The notes: generated by a model not told the origin, from the sequence alone. Shown: positions 35,304 to 44,620, counted from the first letter of the stretch. The stretch is 64,000 bases of DNA from Heliophilum fasciatum (GCF_004341395.1 NZ_SLXT01000010.1:45438-109437), one strand, 5' to 3'. Program-made: numbers and translations.

Positions 35304-38279
35304 TTGAGTGAAGTAGAGAGGGAGAATCGAAAATCAGAATTAAATCACAATGATCAAAACAACCCTTTTTTTAGCATTTCTCACGATCTTTTATGTGTTT
35401 TAGATTCAAAAGGTAGAATAATTAAACTAAATAACGCATGGGAACATCATCTTGGTTATAGCAAAACTGATTTAAATAACATTGAATTTGAGAAAATTAT
35501 ACATTGCGATGATTTGCACCGATACAGAGAAGTTTTTACGAAAATTGATGAATCAGAAACAATCGTGCTATTAAATCGAATTAAAAATAAAAATGGAACC
35601 TACAATGTTCTATCTTGGAATTTCACCAAATTTCAAGATAATATTTATGGAGCGGCGAAAGATGTATATTCCCGCGGGAATGAAGAGCAACAGGAAGAAC
35701 TGGTTGTTCGGATCGATAAAAATAATCAATTAACCTATGTTAACAATGCATTAAGTGAGTTTATCGGTAGAGATAAAGAAGAGCTTATTGGTTGCCATCT
35801 TGATGGTTTGCTCACTCAAGCAACTGAACAAAATGAAATTCTACCGACGTTATGCCTGGCAGGCAAAAAAGTAGATAAAGAGCAACACTTTCATACTCCC
35901 CAAGGCATGAGAGTTGTCGAATGGAAAGATTATGAAATCAAAAACGAAAAGGGTGAAATATTAGAAATACAACGGATCGGCAGGGATATTAGCGCATTTA
36001 AACAAGCAATAGGAAGAGCAGAAGCGGAAACGGTATTAAAGGGCCAGTTCCTGGCGAATATGAGCCATGAAATCAGAACTCCGATGAATGGGATACTTGG
36101 CATGATTCATCTGGCGAAGATGAAAAGTATAGATAAGGAAGTATTAACGTATCTTCAAAAAATACAACTGTCTTCGCAAAACTTACTTGGTATTCTTAAC
36201 GACATCTTGGACTATTCCAAGATGGAAACCGGTAACCTTGTAAATCGTGCTTTTTTTATTCGAAAAATCGTAAAAAATATTCTTGACATTTTTTCATTGC
36301 AAAAACAAAATAGTAGATTACATCTAAGAACCGTGATTGATTCCCGAATACCGTCTTGTCTATGGGGAGACCCATTAAGAATCAATCAGATTTTAACTAA
36401 TTTAATCGGGAATGCCGTGAAGTTTACCTACGAAGGTGAAATCACAATTGCAGCCCATCTACAAGGGCGGGATGAAGAAAAGATACAAATCCTTTTTGCA
36501 GTGAAAGATACCGGTATTGGAATACCAAAGGAAAAACATAAATTGTTGTTTCAGCCATTTTACCAAGCAAGTACGCTGATGTCTGAAAATCACCATGGTA
36601 CCGGCCTGGGACTTTCCATTACGAAACGATTGGTTGAATTAATGGGAGGAAGCATCTGGCTGGAAAGCGTGCCTGAACAAGGTTCGACGTTTTATTTCAC
36701 GGTACCTTTTGCTCAAAAAACGGATGTATCCATAATCCAATCACTGGTTGATAGTAAGGACTTTAATGTACTCATCATCGAAGATGAACCTCGCGATCAG
36801 CAGATCTTTGGCGAGAGCATGAGCGCTCTGAATCTCGAATACAGACTGCATGATTCTCAAGAAGCGCTCAACAAGAAAACAGAACCCGAGGGAGGAGTAT
36901 TTGAAAAGCCTGCTGATTTGGTATTTTTGCCTTATCAGATGGTAGCCAACAATCATGCAAAAGGAACATTAGAAAAAAAATATGCTATTAATTTCGGAAC
37001 AACACCAACTATCCTGACGATTAACGAGAACAAAGACGAAGACGAAGTCGAGGACGCTAAATCCATTGGAAATGTACATACTGTCGTTGAGTTATTGCAT
37101 AAACCGCTCCAACCAACGACTGTTCTTCAAGCGATCATCGAACTATTTAGTAAAATCGAAAATATGGTTGATAAATTTGAGCGAGTTAAGAAGCCATTCG
37201 ATCAAGGGTTAGCCGGTCATTCGGTTTTGATTGTGGAAGATAATCAGGTTAACCGGGAGATAGCACAAGAGATTTTAAGTAATCAAGGATTGCATGTAAC
37301 AGCAGCTAAAAATGGTGCGGAAGCAGTAGCATTGCTTGGAGAAAATGATTTTGAACTCATCCTAATGGATATTCAGATGCCTGAAATGGACGGATATCAA
37401 GCAACAAGAATGATCCGATCGATGCCTGACAGCCAAAAAAATCAAACTCCGATCATTGCCATGACAGCCCATGCGATGGCCGGCGATAGGGAACAGTGTT
37501 TTCAAGCCGGTATGGATGACTATCTCTCGAAGCCTGTTGAGCCGGAAGCGTTAATCCATAAAGTCGCTTTGTGGTTACATAAAAAACGCGATTCTTCGAA
37601 GAAAAAAGAAGCCACAAAGCCATCCATACCAGAAGCGATAAAACCGTCCATAACCATTAGCGATTGTCCAAGCCTTAACCCCGCCGAGGGATTGCGTCGC
37701 TTGGGCGGCAATCGGAAGCTTTACAGGATGCTTTTGCATACATTTTTAGATGATTTATCAGCAAAAACACAGGCGATGGTTCAACAAGCGGAAAAAGGGG
37801 ACTGGGATCAAGTAAATGAACTAGCGCATACGATTAAAGGTTCGTCGGGCAATGTAGGTGCCTTGGCTGTCATGGAGATATGTAAGAATATTCAAGGGGC
37901 TATTGTTTGGGGCGATACACCGCGACAACTGATTCAAGCGCTTTTAGAGGAAAAATCAAGACTTGGGCAAGCGATTGAAGCCTTGGTCATTGATGACCGA
38001 AACCAAGAGCCTGTTGTCAATGGGGGCCATGTTGATGGTCATCAAATTCAAAATGAGCCATACCGGCAAGAGTTATTGGCAAGATTTTATTGTCTTCTGC
38101 AAAAGGATCTCTTTATCGAAGATGATTTCCTGGCACAGATCATAAAAATACTGGCCCATGAAAAGGCGGCGGAAGACTCTTTACATGAATTAAAGCAAAG
38201 TATCGACAACTTCGATTATAAGCAGGCGCAGGCGATTCTGATGCAAATCGAAGGTCTCCCATCGATGAGGAGATCATAA
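35304..38279 (+). CDS. Hybrid histidine kinase, PAS-PAS-HisKA-HATPase-REC-REC-HPt
   Basis: 991 residues, no membrane helix. Two PAS domains (about 20-120 and 130-230), HisKA H255 ([19 protein letters not shown]), HATPase, a degenerate receiver (about 480-610; VLIIEDEPRDQQ but no clear acceptor Asp, LVFLPYQMV), an intact receiver with D689 (LILMDIQMPEMDGYQ) and an HPt domain with His near 842 (LAHTIKGSSGNVG). The final 75 residues repeat the C-terminal helical domain of the 31946 kinase. TTG 35304 has AAAGGGG about 11 bases upstream. A complete phosphorelay in one chain. Confidence 0.88.
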   Translation: MSEVERENRKSELNHNDQNNPFFSISHDLLCVLDSKGRIIKLNNAWEHHLGYSKTDLNNIEFEKIIHCDDLHRYREVFTKIDESETIVLLNRIKNKNGTYNVLSWNFTKFQDNIYGAAKDVYSRGNEEQQEELVVRIDKNNQLTYVNNALSEFIGRDKEELIGCHLDGLLTQATEQNEILPTLCLAGKKVDKEQHFHTPQGMRVVEWKDYEIKNEKGEILEIQRIGRDISAFKQAIGRAEAETVLKGQFLANMSHEIRTPMNGILGMIHLAKMKSIDKEVLTYLQKIQLSSQNLLGILNDILDYSKMETGNLVNRAFFIRKIVKNILDIFSLQKQNSRLHLRTVIDSRIPSCLWGDPLRINQILTNLIGNAVKFTYEGEITIAAHLQGRDEEKIQILFAVKDTGIGIPKEKHKLLFQPFYQASTLMSENHHGTGLGLSITKRLVELMGGSIWLESVPEQGSTFYFTVPFAQKTDVSIIQSLVDSKDFNVLIIEDEPRDQQIFGESMSALNLEYRLHDSQEALNKKTEPEGGVFEKPADLVFLPYQMVANNHAKGTLEKKYAINFGTTPTILTINENKDEDEVEDAKSIGNVHTVVELLHKPLQPTTVLQAIIELFSKIENMVDKFERVKKPFDQGLAGHSVLIVEDNQVNREIAQEILSNQGLHVTAAKNGAEAVALLGENDFELILMDIQMPEMDGYQATRMIRSMPDSQKNQTPIIAMTAHAMAGDREQCFQAGMDDYLSKPVEPEALIHKVALWLHKKRDSSKKKEATKPSIPEAIKPSITISDCPSLNPAEGLRRLGGNRKLYRMLLHTFLDDLSAKTQAMVQQAEKGDWDQVNELAHTIKGSSGNVGALAVMEICKNIQGAIVWGDTPRQLIQALLEEKSRLGQAIEALVIDDRNQEPVVNGGHVDGHQIQNEPYRQELLARFYCLLQKDLFIEDDFLAQIIKILAHEKAAEDSLHELKQSIDNFDYKQAQAILMQIEGLPSMRRS

Positions 38280-38325
38280 AAGAGGCCATCCCCATGGCGT
38301 TAACCACGGGGATGGCCTCTTTTTT
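38278..38325. terminator. Bidirectional intrinsic terminator
   Basis: AAAAGAGGCCATCCCC / GGGGATGGCCTCTTTTTT around a 14-base loop, between converging genes. Confidence 0.9.
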
Positions 38326-39016
38326 AGATGGGAATCGGTTTATTATTATTCCAGTAAAACAATTTATTCAAGCGTTTGTTATTATGCCAGTAAAACAATT
38401 GACCGTCTGCTTGCTTTTCATACTTAAAACCGTTTTGTCGAAAGGCTTCTTCTAACTTAAGGTACGCTGAGAAGCCCGATGAGTTGGCATACTCGGTATA
38501 TTGATTGGAGATTTCTACGGACGATGGATAGCCGGTCTCAAAGTAGCGCAATAAACTTTCCATGGAACGTCGCTGGTAGTTAATGCTTTCCCGTTGGACT
38601 CGATGATACTCGGCAAACTCAGGGGGAACATATTCGCTGTCCATCAGGGCCAGGTACTTGTCACACGCTTGCAAGCATTCTTGGGCGATGGGAGCCAATT
38701 GATCGATGGCACTGCCGATCTCATCTTTGCGCTGGAAAATTAAATTCAGTTCTTTATCATACCTGTTATGCTCGGCGAGATAATTCACTTGTTCGGCCGT
38801 GAGCAATCGATCACCAAAAGTGCTTTGTTGATAGAAGTAAGCACTGAGAGTAGCGACGATAGTGATCACGATCAGCGCCGCCCATAATCCGGCATAGGGA
38901 ATTTGATTGGGCCGGAAGGACTTAAGGCGGTCAAGTTTTTCAGCTAGTGAAGGTTCAACGGTAGGTGTCGGTTGTATCGCTTGATTAAATTCGGTCGGGG
39001 TTTCCGAGAGACTCAT
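38324..39016 (-). CDS. Hypothetical single-pass membrane protein with duplicated C-terminal tail
   Basis: 230 residues. One membrane helix at about 42-62 (AALIVITIVATLSAYFYQ), a short cytosolic N-terminus and a helical outer domain. The last 25 residues are a near-perfect 12-residue duplication (LFYWHNNKRLNK, then LFYWNNNKPIPI), produced by a 36-base tandem duplication. Not recognised as a family. The gene has no firm operon neighbours. Confidence 0.7.
   Translation of the reverse strand: MSLSETPTEFNQAIQPTPTVEPSLAEKLDRLKSFRPNQIPYAGLWAALIVITIVATLSAYFYQQSTFGDRLLTAEQVNYLAEHNRYDKELNLIFQRKDEIGSAIDQLAPIAQECLQACDKYLALMDSEYVPPEFAEYHRVQRESINYQRRSMESLLRYFETGYPSSVEISNQYTEYANSSGFSAYLKLEEAFRQNGFKYEKQADGQLFYWHNNKRLNKLFYWNNNKPIPI
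38342..38400. repeat. 36-base tandem duplication at the 3' end of a gene
   Basis: Two copies of a motif with TTATTAT, CCAGTAAAACAATT, 36 bases (12 codons) apart, one or two mismatches; in frame within the gene at 38324-39016. Confidence 0.8.
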
Positions 39017-39701
39017 GGTCGAAACACCTCGTTATAAGGATTATTGACATATAAGGAAGCGATAGGCCGGTGTTTCCGATTCGCCAGGGAGAGAAGCGGA
39101 GGAAAAAAGAAAAGAAAAGAACAAATGGGATGGAAGATAGGCGAAAAAGGCGAAGAATAAAAAGTTTCAGATAGAGCATATAGGAAAAATGAGGGAGATG
39201 TCAAGTGATAAGCTAGAAATAAGGTGCGTGGAAAAATAAGTATTTCAGGTGAATCGTTGATATTAATATAAATTATAAGATGGGGCGTGAATTGATGATT
39301 TGAAATTGATGGAAAAAAATTGGGTTAGCCATGATAATTAAATTTGTAAGGATTGTATCATAAAAATCGTTGGTAAGGTAGATAAAATAGAGCGATCAAA
39401 ATAAACAAACCCCGCTCAGCTCCCGCGGTTGATCTAAGGTGCATAGCGAGGTTCTATACATAATCAAGTAACCGTGACTGGAAACCTGTTTTTACTTCCA
39501 ATACTCGAATTAACAATTATACAGCAGGAAAAAAAGTCTTAAAAAAGAAATAAACTATGCTCTACGAGTAGATTACGATGTTACGTTGTTCCCACATTAA
39601 TGTTTGGTTTTCCGTACCACCGATGCGTCATGCTTGCTCCTGCCGCTTTGCACGATCAAAGACGGTCCGTGCCAGTTTTCGACAAGGAGGTAGAGCATTT
39701 T
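39017..39701. other. AT-rich gap without a recognised gene; possible structured RNA
   Basis: About 685 bases. No conserved coding frame was found; an open frame from 39600 leads into the DivIVA-like gene but lacks a ribosome site. Around 39410-39490 a GC-richer patch could fold, with CGGTTGAT pairing to a later ATCAA-CCG segment. It does not match the c-di-GMP, preQ1, purine, Moco or guanidine riboswitch patterns I know. Confidence 0.35.
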
Positions 39702-40100
39702 TTGAAGCCGGAAGAATTAGATGCTATTCTTGATGTAAAGCGATTAAAGCGAACCTTTCATGGCTATGAACCGGGGCAAGTCCAAGAAGTACTTACGCTG
39801 GTAGCCCAACTTTACCGTGAGTTATATCATCAGCGAGCCCTTTTGCAACGCGAGTTGGGCACGTATCAGTGGAAAGAGGAGTATATCAAAGCAGCCTTGA
39901 TTCGTGCTGAATTAACGGCCGCTGATATTGAAAAAGCTGCCAAGGAAAAAGCGCGGTTGATCAAAGCGACAGCCGAGGCTGAAGTCGCAGCGTTGCGGAA
40001 GGACGCCCGTGAGCAACTGCGTTTTGTGGAGAAGACGCTGCACCAGATCTTCAACGATGGACAAGTATCTCCGGAAAAACTCCGACAGATGAATGATTGA
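39702..40100 (+). CDS. DivIVA-domain-like coiled-coil protein
   Basis: 132 residues starting at TTG 39702, which has AAGGAGG 11 bases upstream; earlier in-frame starts at 39600 and others lack one. The N-terminus (LKRTFHGYEPGQVQEVLTLV) matches the DivIVA N-terminal pattern F-x-GY-x3-V-x2-L; residues 45-115 form an Ala/Glu/Lys/Arg coiled coil (EKAAKEKARLIKATAEAEV). DivIVA-like proteins sense membrane curvature and scaffold division or sporulation factors. Partner unknown. Confidence 0.75.
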   Translation: MKPEELDAILDVKRLKRTFHGYEPGQVQEVLTLVAQLYRELYHQRALLQRELGTYQWKEEYIKAALIRAELTAADIEKAAKEKARLIKATAEAEVAALRKDAREQLRFVEKTLHQIFNDGQVSPEKLRQMND

Positions 40101-40154
40101 TTCCGACATATGAATGATTGATCAAGGAAATGGTAATTGATCAAGGAAAACGTA

Positions 40155-40189
40155 AGCCCCTGAAGTCCCAGCGTGGGATTTCAGGGGCT
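40155..40189. terminator. Bidirectional intrinsic terminator
   Basis: Hairpin of AGCCCCTGAA and TTCAGGGGCT with an inner TCCCA/TGGGA stem; short T-runs on both strands. Confidence 0.75.
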
Positions 40190-40265
40190 TTGTCGATCAA
40201 GCCTATAGATGCGGTTCACTACCTGTTGCACGAAAGGCAACTAAGTCTTCTAGGAATTGATGATG

Positions 40266-40505
40266 TTATGCAGAAAAGCTCTTAGCAGATAAACGTTTGC
40301 TCCAGAGCATAAAGCGGGGACGCCGAGTCCGACCTTCTCGTTCCAAGCGGGCTGTTTCTTGCTGCCAATCGGCAAAGCGGTTGGCCATTACTTCTTGGGC
40401 GGTGATCAGATCCTTCTCCAAATCCTCCATGATCGAAGTGGTGTCTTCCATGACGCGGATCAGGTCGCTGAGCGTTTTTTCCATACGTTCAAGACCATGT
40501 TCCAC
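40266..40505 (-). CDS. Small helical hypothetical protein (79 aa)
   Basis: 79 residues, an amphipathic coiled coil (LERMEKTLSDLIRVMEDTTS, LITAQEVMANRFADWQQE) with a basic tail (GRTRRPRFMLWSKRLSAKS). No family recognised. GTG 40505 is taken because GGAGG stands about 8 bases before it. It lies downstream of the LarE-operon genes on the same strand. Confidence 0.6.
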   Translation of the reverse strand: MEHGLERMEKTLSDLIRVMEDTTSIMEDLEKDLITAQEVMANRFADWQQETARLEREGRTRRPRFMLWSKRLSAKSFSA

Positions 40506-40538
40506 AGTTAACACCTCCGATAAAATCGAACGATTCTC

Positions 40539-40634
40539 CTACAACTGATATTCCCAATATGCTGCGATGCGGCGACCACCTCCTAAGGCAACTTGTTTTC
40601 CAGATGACCGTTTCCAGTGCCATGACTGTGCCAT
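40539..40634 (-). CDS. Possible 31-aa peptide at the end of the LarE operon
   Basis: An open frame of 31 codons beginning ATG 40634, 15 bases after the stop of the 564-residue gene. The product is Trp- and Gly-rich (MAQSWHWKRSSGKQ, then ALGGGRR, ending AYWEYQL). No strong ribosome site precedes the ATG, but GGAGG lies inside the frame. The residue choice looks coding-like. It could be a precursor peptide or a chance frame. Confidence 0.35.
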   Translation of the reverse strand: MAQSWHWKRSSGKQVALGGGRRIAAYWEYQL

Positions 40635-40649
40635 GCCCGGAACGTTGAA

Positions 40650-42344
40650 TTATTTAGACGGCACGGCCCGGATAAAAAGGAATTGGCTGAGCTCCGGAAC
40701 TTTTTCTTTAATTTCGACTAGTAGTTCCGGGCTTACATCAAGCAAGGTTGCCTGTTGATTGAGCACGGCTGTAATAAAGGAAATGATTTCTGCTGATAAC
40801 CCCGACGCGGGCGACAAGCGAGCCAAGGGGAGGGTCCCCTTGGCATCGATGTGCCTCAGTTGTGCACCCCAGGTGCTGGCAAAACGGGATAAGTGCTGCG
40901 GGAATTGAGACAAGTCTTTTTCCAATGCCTCATAATCAAGGTCGGGCAAAGGTGGCGTTAAGGGGAGCGAAAGTCGTTTGAGCAGTATCGCTTGCCGGCA
41001 GTAGCGAATCCACCAAGGCAGTATTTCACCAAGATGCTCTTTGGCAGTTGTATAGGTTTTTTGCCAGTCCTGTTGTAGATGCCGTGCCCACTGTTGCCAA
41101 GAAGCAAATGTTGATTTTAAGGTCAGGCTTTGGGCTTTACATAGGTTTTGACGCAACCGCTGCAACGGATCTTCCCGGTAATCACTGATGATGGCCCGGG
41201 CGAGCAATGCCGATAGGATTACCAATCGATGCTCCTCGGCAAATGCGGGCGAGGTCAGCCAATCCTGCACATGGGCGAGGATGCTGTAATTAGCATGGAG
41301 TTGATGGAATCTTGTACTGTACAAGGTAAGTTGATCAGTCGTATCGGCCAAGGAGGTACAGCAAGGCGGAATCGGGGGCATTAATGATTCGTATTCTTGT
41401 AACCAGCGATGCCAGGGAAAAGCTTCGGAATAATTACCTTGTTGTGCATTCTCGGTTAGGGTGCAGCGGATCGATTCCATCGTACAACGGAGGTCCACAT
41501 GCTTTTGTTGAATCGCCGACCATACCGGAGCCAGCGCCTGCTGCCAATTTTCGATGGCCTGAGTAAGGGGTTCGCCATTCCAGATAAACTCTTGTGGTAT
41601 CCTTTGGCTATCCAACTGCAACATGAAGTCCAGGGAATCCAGGGAATTCAGCCCGTGGTAGTGATTCGCCGGGCTAAAGCAGCCTTGCGGTGCAACCTGA
41701 TCCGGCTGCAGGTCAGGTATTGCTCCACGCAGGATACCCTTTTCGCTGTTGGGGAACCAATCATCAAAAAAGTCATTGATCGCGCCCTGTTGCTCCCTAG
41801 ACCAATGAGGGCGAAGGACTGCTTGCTCCGGGGATTCGAACATGGTGGCTGTTCGCCAATGCCAGGCCAATTCAGGCAGTGTGCAGTTCAGGTGTCTTGC
41901 CAACTGATCCTGCCATGTTTGGTGAAGTAGTTCCCCTTGCAAGATCAAGGCTACACCGGCAGGATGGCGAAGCAAGCGATGGTAGAGGGAGGCTTTGGCT
42001 TTGCCCGTTGCTTGGGTGTATTGGTAGAAATCAAAGGCTGAGGAACCGATGCTTCGCGGGACGCAGATGCCTGGATCAGTATCGATGCCTTCAAGCTGAA
42101 TCGGGATCGGCAAGCCATCAAAATTTGCTTTTCGTTGTAAGACGCTGTGGGTCCGTGCATGTGAAGGTGCACAAAACATATTCATCGGGACAAGACTCAT
42201 AATGAAGTAGGCAATGCCTTGCCGTAATCCCGCCAGGTCTTCACTTCTGGGTGCGCCCTGGGATAACCATTGGTGAATGGCTTCATAACCAAGGTCTGCA
42301 GAAGAGGCTGCACAATTGTTGGGTGGTGAATCCGTTATCATCAT
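40650..42344 (-). CDS. Unknown protein of the LarE operon (564 aa)
   Basis: 564 residues, soluble, Trp- and Gln-rich, mostly helical; no motif recognised. Segments that may be conserved: SHARTHSVLQRKANFDGLPI, DPGICVPRSIGSS, HRLLRHPAGVALILQGELLH, GCFSPANHYHGLNSLDSLDF. There is a Cys pair (PPCC) near 340. ATG 42344 overlaps the stop of the 196-residue gene (ATGA), so it is translated with it. Encoded third after larE and the methyltransferase, fourth in the operon. Function unknown. Confidence 0.75.
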   Translation of the reverse strand: MMITDSPPNNCAASSADLGYEAIHQWLSQGAPRSEDLAGLRQGIAYFIMSLVPMNMFCAPSHARTHSVLQRKANFDGLPIPIQLEGIDTDPGICVPRSIGSSAFDFYQYTQATGKAKASLYHRLLRHPAGVALILQGELLHQTWQDQLARHLNCTLPELAWHWRTATMFESPEQAVLRPHWSREQQGAINDFFDDWFPNSEKGILRGAIPDLQPDQVAPQGCFSPANHYHGLNSLDSLDFMLQLDSQRIPQEFIWNGEPLTQAIENWQQALAPVWSAIQQKHVDLRCTMESIRCTLTENAQQGNYSEAFPWHRWLQEYESLMPPIPPCCTSLADTTDQLTLYSTRFHQLHANYSILAHVQDWLTSPAFAEEHRLVILSALLARAIISDYREDPLQRLRQNLCKAQSLTLKSTFASWQQWARHLQQDWQKTYTTAKEHLGEILPWWIRYCRQAILLKRLSLPLTPPLPDLDYEALEKDLSQFPQHLSRFASTWGAQLRHIDAKGTLPLARLSPASGLSAEIISFITAVLNQQATLLDVSPELLVEIKEKVPELSQFLFIRAVPSK

Positions 42345-42931
42345 TGCTTCTTTACGATCCAATTAAATTGATGTTGAAAATAAGCCGGTGAAGGTAGATC
42401 AGGACAGCATGTCAGTTCGAGATACCCTGCCCGGGCCAGGTGCAGGAAGGTGGCGGCAATCGGTGTGGCCACATCGCCGTCGCTGCATTGCCACGGGAGG
42501 AAGGTCGTAAGGTGTAAATGGAGAAAGTCATACAAAGTTCCCTGGCTTTGGGGCCATGCCGCAACGATAGCGGTGACGGTGGCCGGACGAATGAGGGCGT
42601 AAAAGCCAGAGGGAATACGGTAGCCTAAACCGAGTTGATCCATGTTCGTACGCCATACACTGATGTGTTCGGTGCTGCAGGGCTCCGGCAAGGGAAAGCG
42701 GTTGGCCCGGCGGTACAGGTCGGTGTGAACGAGCCGATTGGGTTTAATAAAAATTTCCTCGTAGAGTCCCATAAACCATGGATCCAGGTGATGAACAGCT
42801 TGACCCGGTGTCTGTTGAATCGTTCGAAGCCGTTGCAAGAGGTCCAGCGGAGTGAGGCTGCCGATGGGCTCATTGTTGACACTGCAAAGGGATGTGAGGA
42901 ACTCAGGACTGTCAACGGTTGTGAATAACAA
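42341..42931 (-). CDS. Unknown protein of the LarE operon (196 aa)
   Basis: 196 residues, soluble. Visible segments: DPWFMGLYEEIFIKPNRLVH, FPLPEPCSTEHISVW, GLGYRIPSGFYALIRPATV, FLPWQCSDGDVATPIAATFL; four or five Cys. TTG 42931 is taken as start because GGAG lies 8 bases upstream and it follows the methyltransferase stop by 22 bases; an ATG at 43012 is inside the methyltransferase gene without a ribosome site. No family recognised. Confidence 0.7.
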   Translation of the reverse strand: MLFTTVDSPEFLTSLCSVNNEPIGSLTPLDLLQRLRTIQQTPGQAVHHLDPWFMGLYEEIFIKPNRLVHTDLYRRANRFPLPEPCSTEHISVWRTNMDQLGLGYRIPSGFYALIRPATVTAIVAAWPQSQGTLYDFLHLHLTTFLPWQCSDGDVATPIAATFLHLARAGYLELTCCPDLPSPAYFQHQFNWIVKKQ

Positions 42932-42953
42932 TGATTTCACTCCGATTTCGTAG

Positions 42954-43640
42954 TTACTGTTTACGTCCGAATAAGACGACGAAATTATAGTATTTGTACA
43001 TGCAGTCGACATCTCGAAAACCGGCTTGACGCAGCCAGGTTAGTTGATCGTCTAAGGGAGACATTTTATCCAGCTTTTGCCGTTCGTAGGCAGCGTGGAT
43101 CTCTGCTGCCGACAAACCGCTGGCTTCAACTTTCGCGCGCCAATCGCTCATATAGGTTGTTTCTAACCAAGGTGTAGCGCCCTGCACTTGGTCCGCATTG
43201 ATAAAAAGACCGTTGTCACTAATTGTATCGTAAATTTGTTGATAAAGCTTTTGTTTCTCCGGACCGGTTAAGTGATGGATCGACAAGGAGGAAATGGCCA
43301 CATCGTACTTTTCCGGAAAGGAGTATTGTGTATAGTCAGCAGCGATATAAGTGATATTGGGCCGGCCTTGAAAGCGTTTTTTGGCGATATCGAGCATGTT
43401 TTCGGCGATATCAATCAGCGTCAACTCGGCGTCCGGGTAGACTTCCAGTAAAAAGGCGGAGAGCAATCCGGTGCCGGCACCGATATCGAGAATTTTCGGT
43501 GCTGGTTTTTTCGTATTGGCCAAAGCCACAGCAATGGAATAGAAATCATCAAAGCACGGGATTAACTGTTGCCGTTGCCCGTCGTATTCCTGAGCACAAG
43601 CATTGAATTTGTGTTGTAACGATTCTTTTTGCGTATGCAA
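42954..43640 (-). CDS. Class I SAM-dependent methyltransferase
   Basis: 228 residues. Motif I PKILDIGAGTGLLSAFLLE at about 50, acidic motif AELTLIDIAENMLDIAKKRF, motif II YIAADYTQY, and post-II SSLSIHHLTGPEKQKLY. Closest in appearance to trans-aconitate/UbiE-like small-molecule methyltransferases. TTG 43640 has AGAGG 8 bases upstream; the GTG three codons earlier abuts the site. It follows larE by 21 bases. Confidence 0.88.
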   Translation of the reverse strand: MHTQKESLQHKFNACAQEYDGQRQQLIPCFDDFYSIAVALANTKKPAPKILDIGAGTGLLSAFLLEVYPDAELTLIDIAENMLDIAKKRFQGRPNITYIAADYTQYSFPEKYDVAISSLSIHHLTGPEKQKLYQQIYDTISDNGLFINADQVQGATPWLETTYMSDWRAKVEASGLSAAEIHAAYERQKLDKMSPLDDQLTWLRQAGFRDVDCMYKYYNFVVLFGRKQ

Positions 43641-43661
43641 TGAAAGCACCTCTCATACAGC

Positions 43662-44480
43662 TTATTTGTGTGCGCTTTGAAGACTCAGCGATTCGTTCAG
43701 GCTGCCCGAGCGAAATCCGGCCAGGTCCAGGGTAACATAGATAAAGCCGATGCTTTTCATGAATTGAACGACCTCGGTCGCTAGGGCCACAAGTGCGGTC
43801 ATCTGCTGAGGATCGACTTCAATCCGCACAATATCGTTGTGGTAACGGGCACGCACCTGCGCAAAACCTAATTCTTTCAAATAGGCTTCAGCTTGAGCGA
43901 TTTGGTTGAGGCGCTCGGAGGTGATACGAATCCCGTAAGGGAGGCGGGAGGAGAGACAGGGGGAGGAAGGGCGGTTCCAAGTGGGTAATTCAAGTTCTTG
44001 GGAGAGGATACGAATTTCTTGTTTGGTGAGACCGGCTTCCAACAGGGGACTACGCACGTGCATGTGCCGCGCTGCTTCCATGCCGGGTCGATAATCTCCT
44101 TGATCATCGGCGTTGTTACCATCGAGAATATAGGGAATGTTTTTTTCGCGAGCGATTTCCCAGAGCCGTTCGAAGAGGGCTGTTTTGCAGTGATAGCAAC
44201 GGTCGCTGGGATTGCTAACAAATTCTTCGCGGCTGAACTCATCGGTAGTAACGGTGAGAAAGGTTGCATCCATGCTAGCAGCCAGCCGACGGGCTTCGTC
44301 AACTTGCGCAGGCGTCACTGTACCGGATATCCCCAATACACCGATCGCTTGATCACCCAGTGTGTCTCGCGCAACTTTCAATAAAAAGGTGCTGTCCACG
44401 CCGCCGGAATAGGCGATCAACACAGTGCCCATCGTCTGCAGCAGCCGTTGTAATCTTTGATATTTTTCCCGGAAAGCCAT
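43662..44480 (-). CDS. larE: LarE-type ATP-dependent sacrificial sulfur transferase
   Basis: 272 residues. PP-loop SGGVDS at residues 25-30; DRCYHCKTALF near 95; and C175 in RPSSPCLSSRLPYG, the position of the sacrificial cysteine (C176) of Lactiplantibacillus LarE. LarE donates sulfur to the nickel-pincer nucleotide precursor after adenylation. No larA, larB or larC is near, so this copy may act in a different pathway with its neighbours. ATG 44480 has AGGAGG 6 bases upstream. First gene of the operon with a good promoter. Confidence 0.88.
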   Translation of the reverse strand: MAFREKYQRLQRLLQTMGTVLIAYSGGVDSTFLLKVARDTLGDQAIGVLGISGTVTPAQVDEARRLAASMDATFLTVTTDEFSREEFVSNPSDRCYHCKTALFERLWEIAREKNIPYILDGNNADDQGDYRPGMEAARHMHVRSPLLEAGLTKQEIRILSQELELPTWNRPSSPCLSSRLPYGIRITSERLNQIAQAEAYLKELGFAQVRARYHNDIVRIEVDPQQMTALVALATEVVQFMKSIGFIYVTLDLAGFRSGSLNESLSLQSAHK

Positions 44481-44525
44481 GTGATGCCTCCTGTTACCTC
44501 TGTTTCGCGCGCTGGCGTTGGTCCT

Positions 44526-44554
44526 ATTGTAGCGTTTTCATGATGCCCCTTCAA
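44526..44554 (-). promoter_or_regulatory. Sigma-A promoter of the larE operon
   Basis: On the minus strand TTGAAG (44549-44554), 17-base spacer, TACAAT (44526-44531), about 45 bases before the larE start. Confidence 0.7.
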
Positions 44555-44620
44555 TGCCGGTGCTAGCGGTCTGACCGGTGGCGGGAGTAAAAAATAAAAA
44601 CATTTACTGTTAATACATAG

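Noticed and set aside
39410..39500. Riboswitch or tRNA candidate
   Set aside because: GGTTCTA recalls preQ1/T-arm sequence but the rest of the consensus, including pairing stems, is missing.
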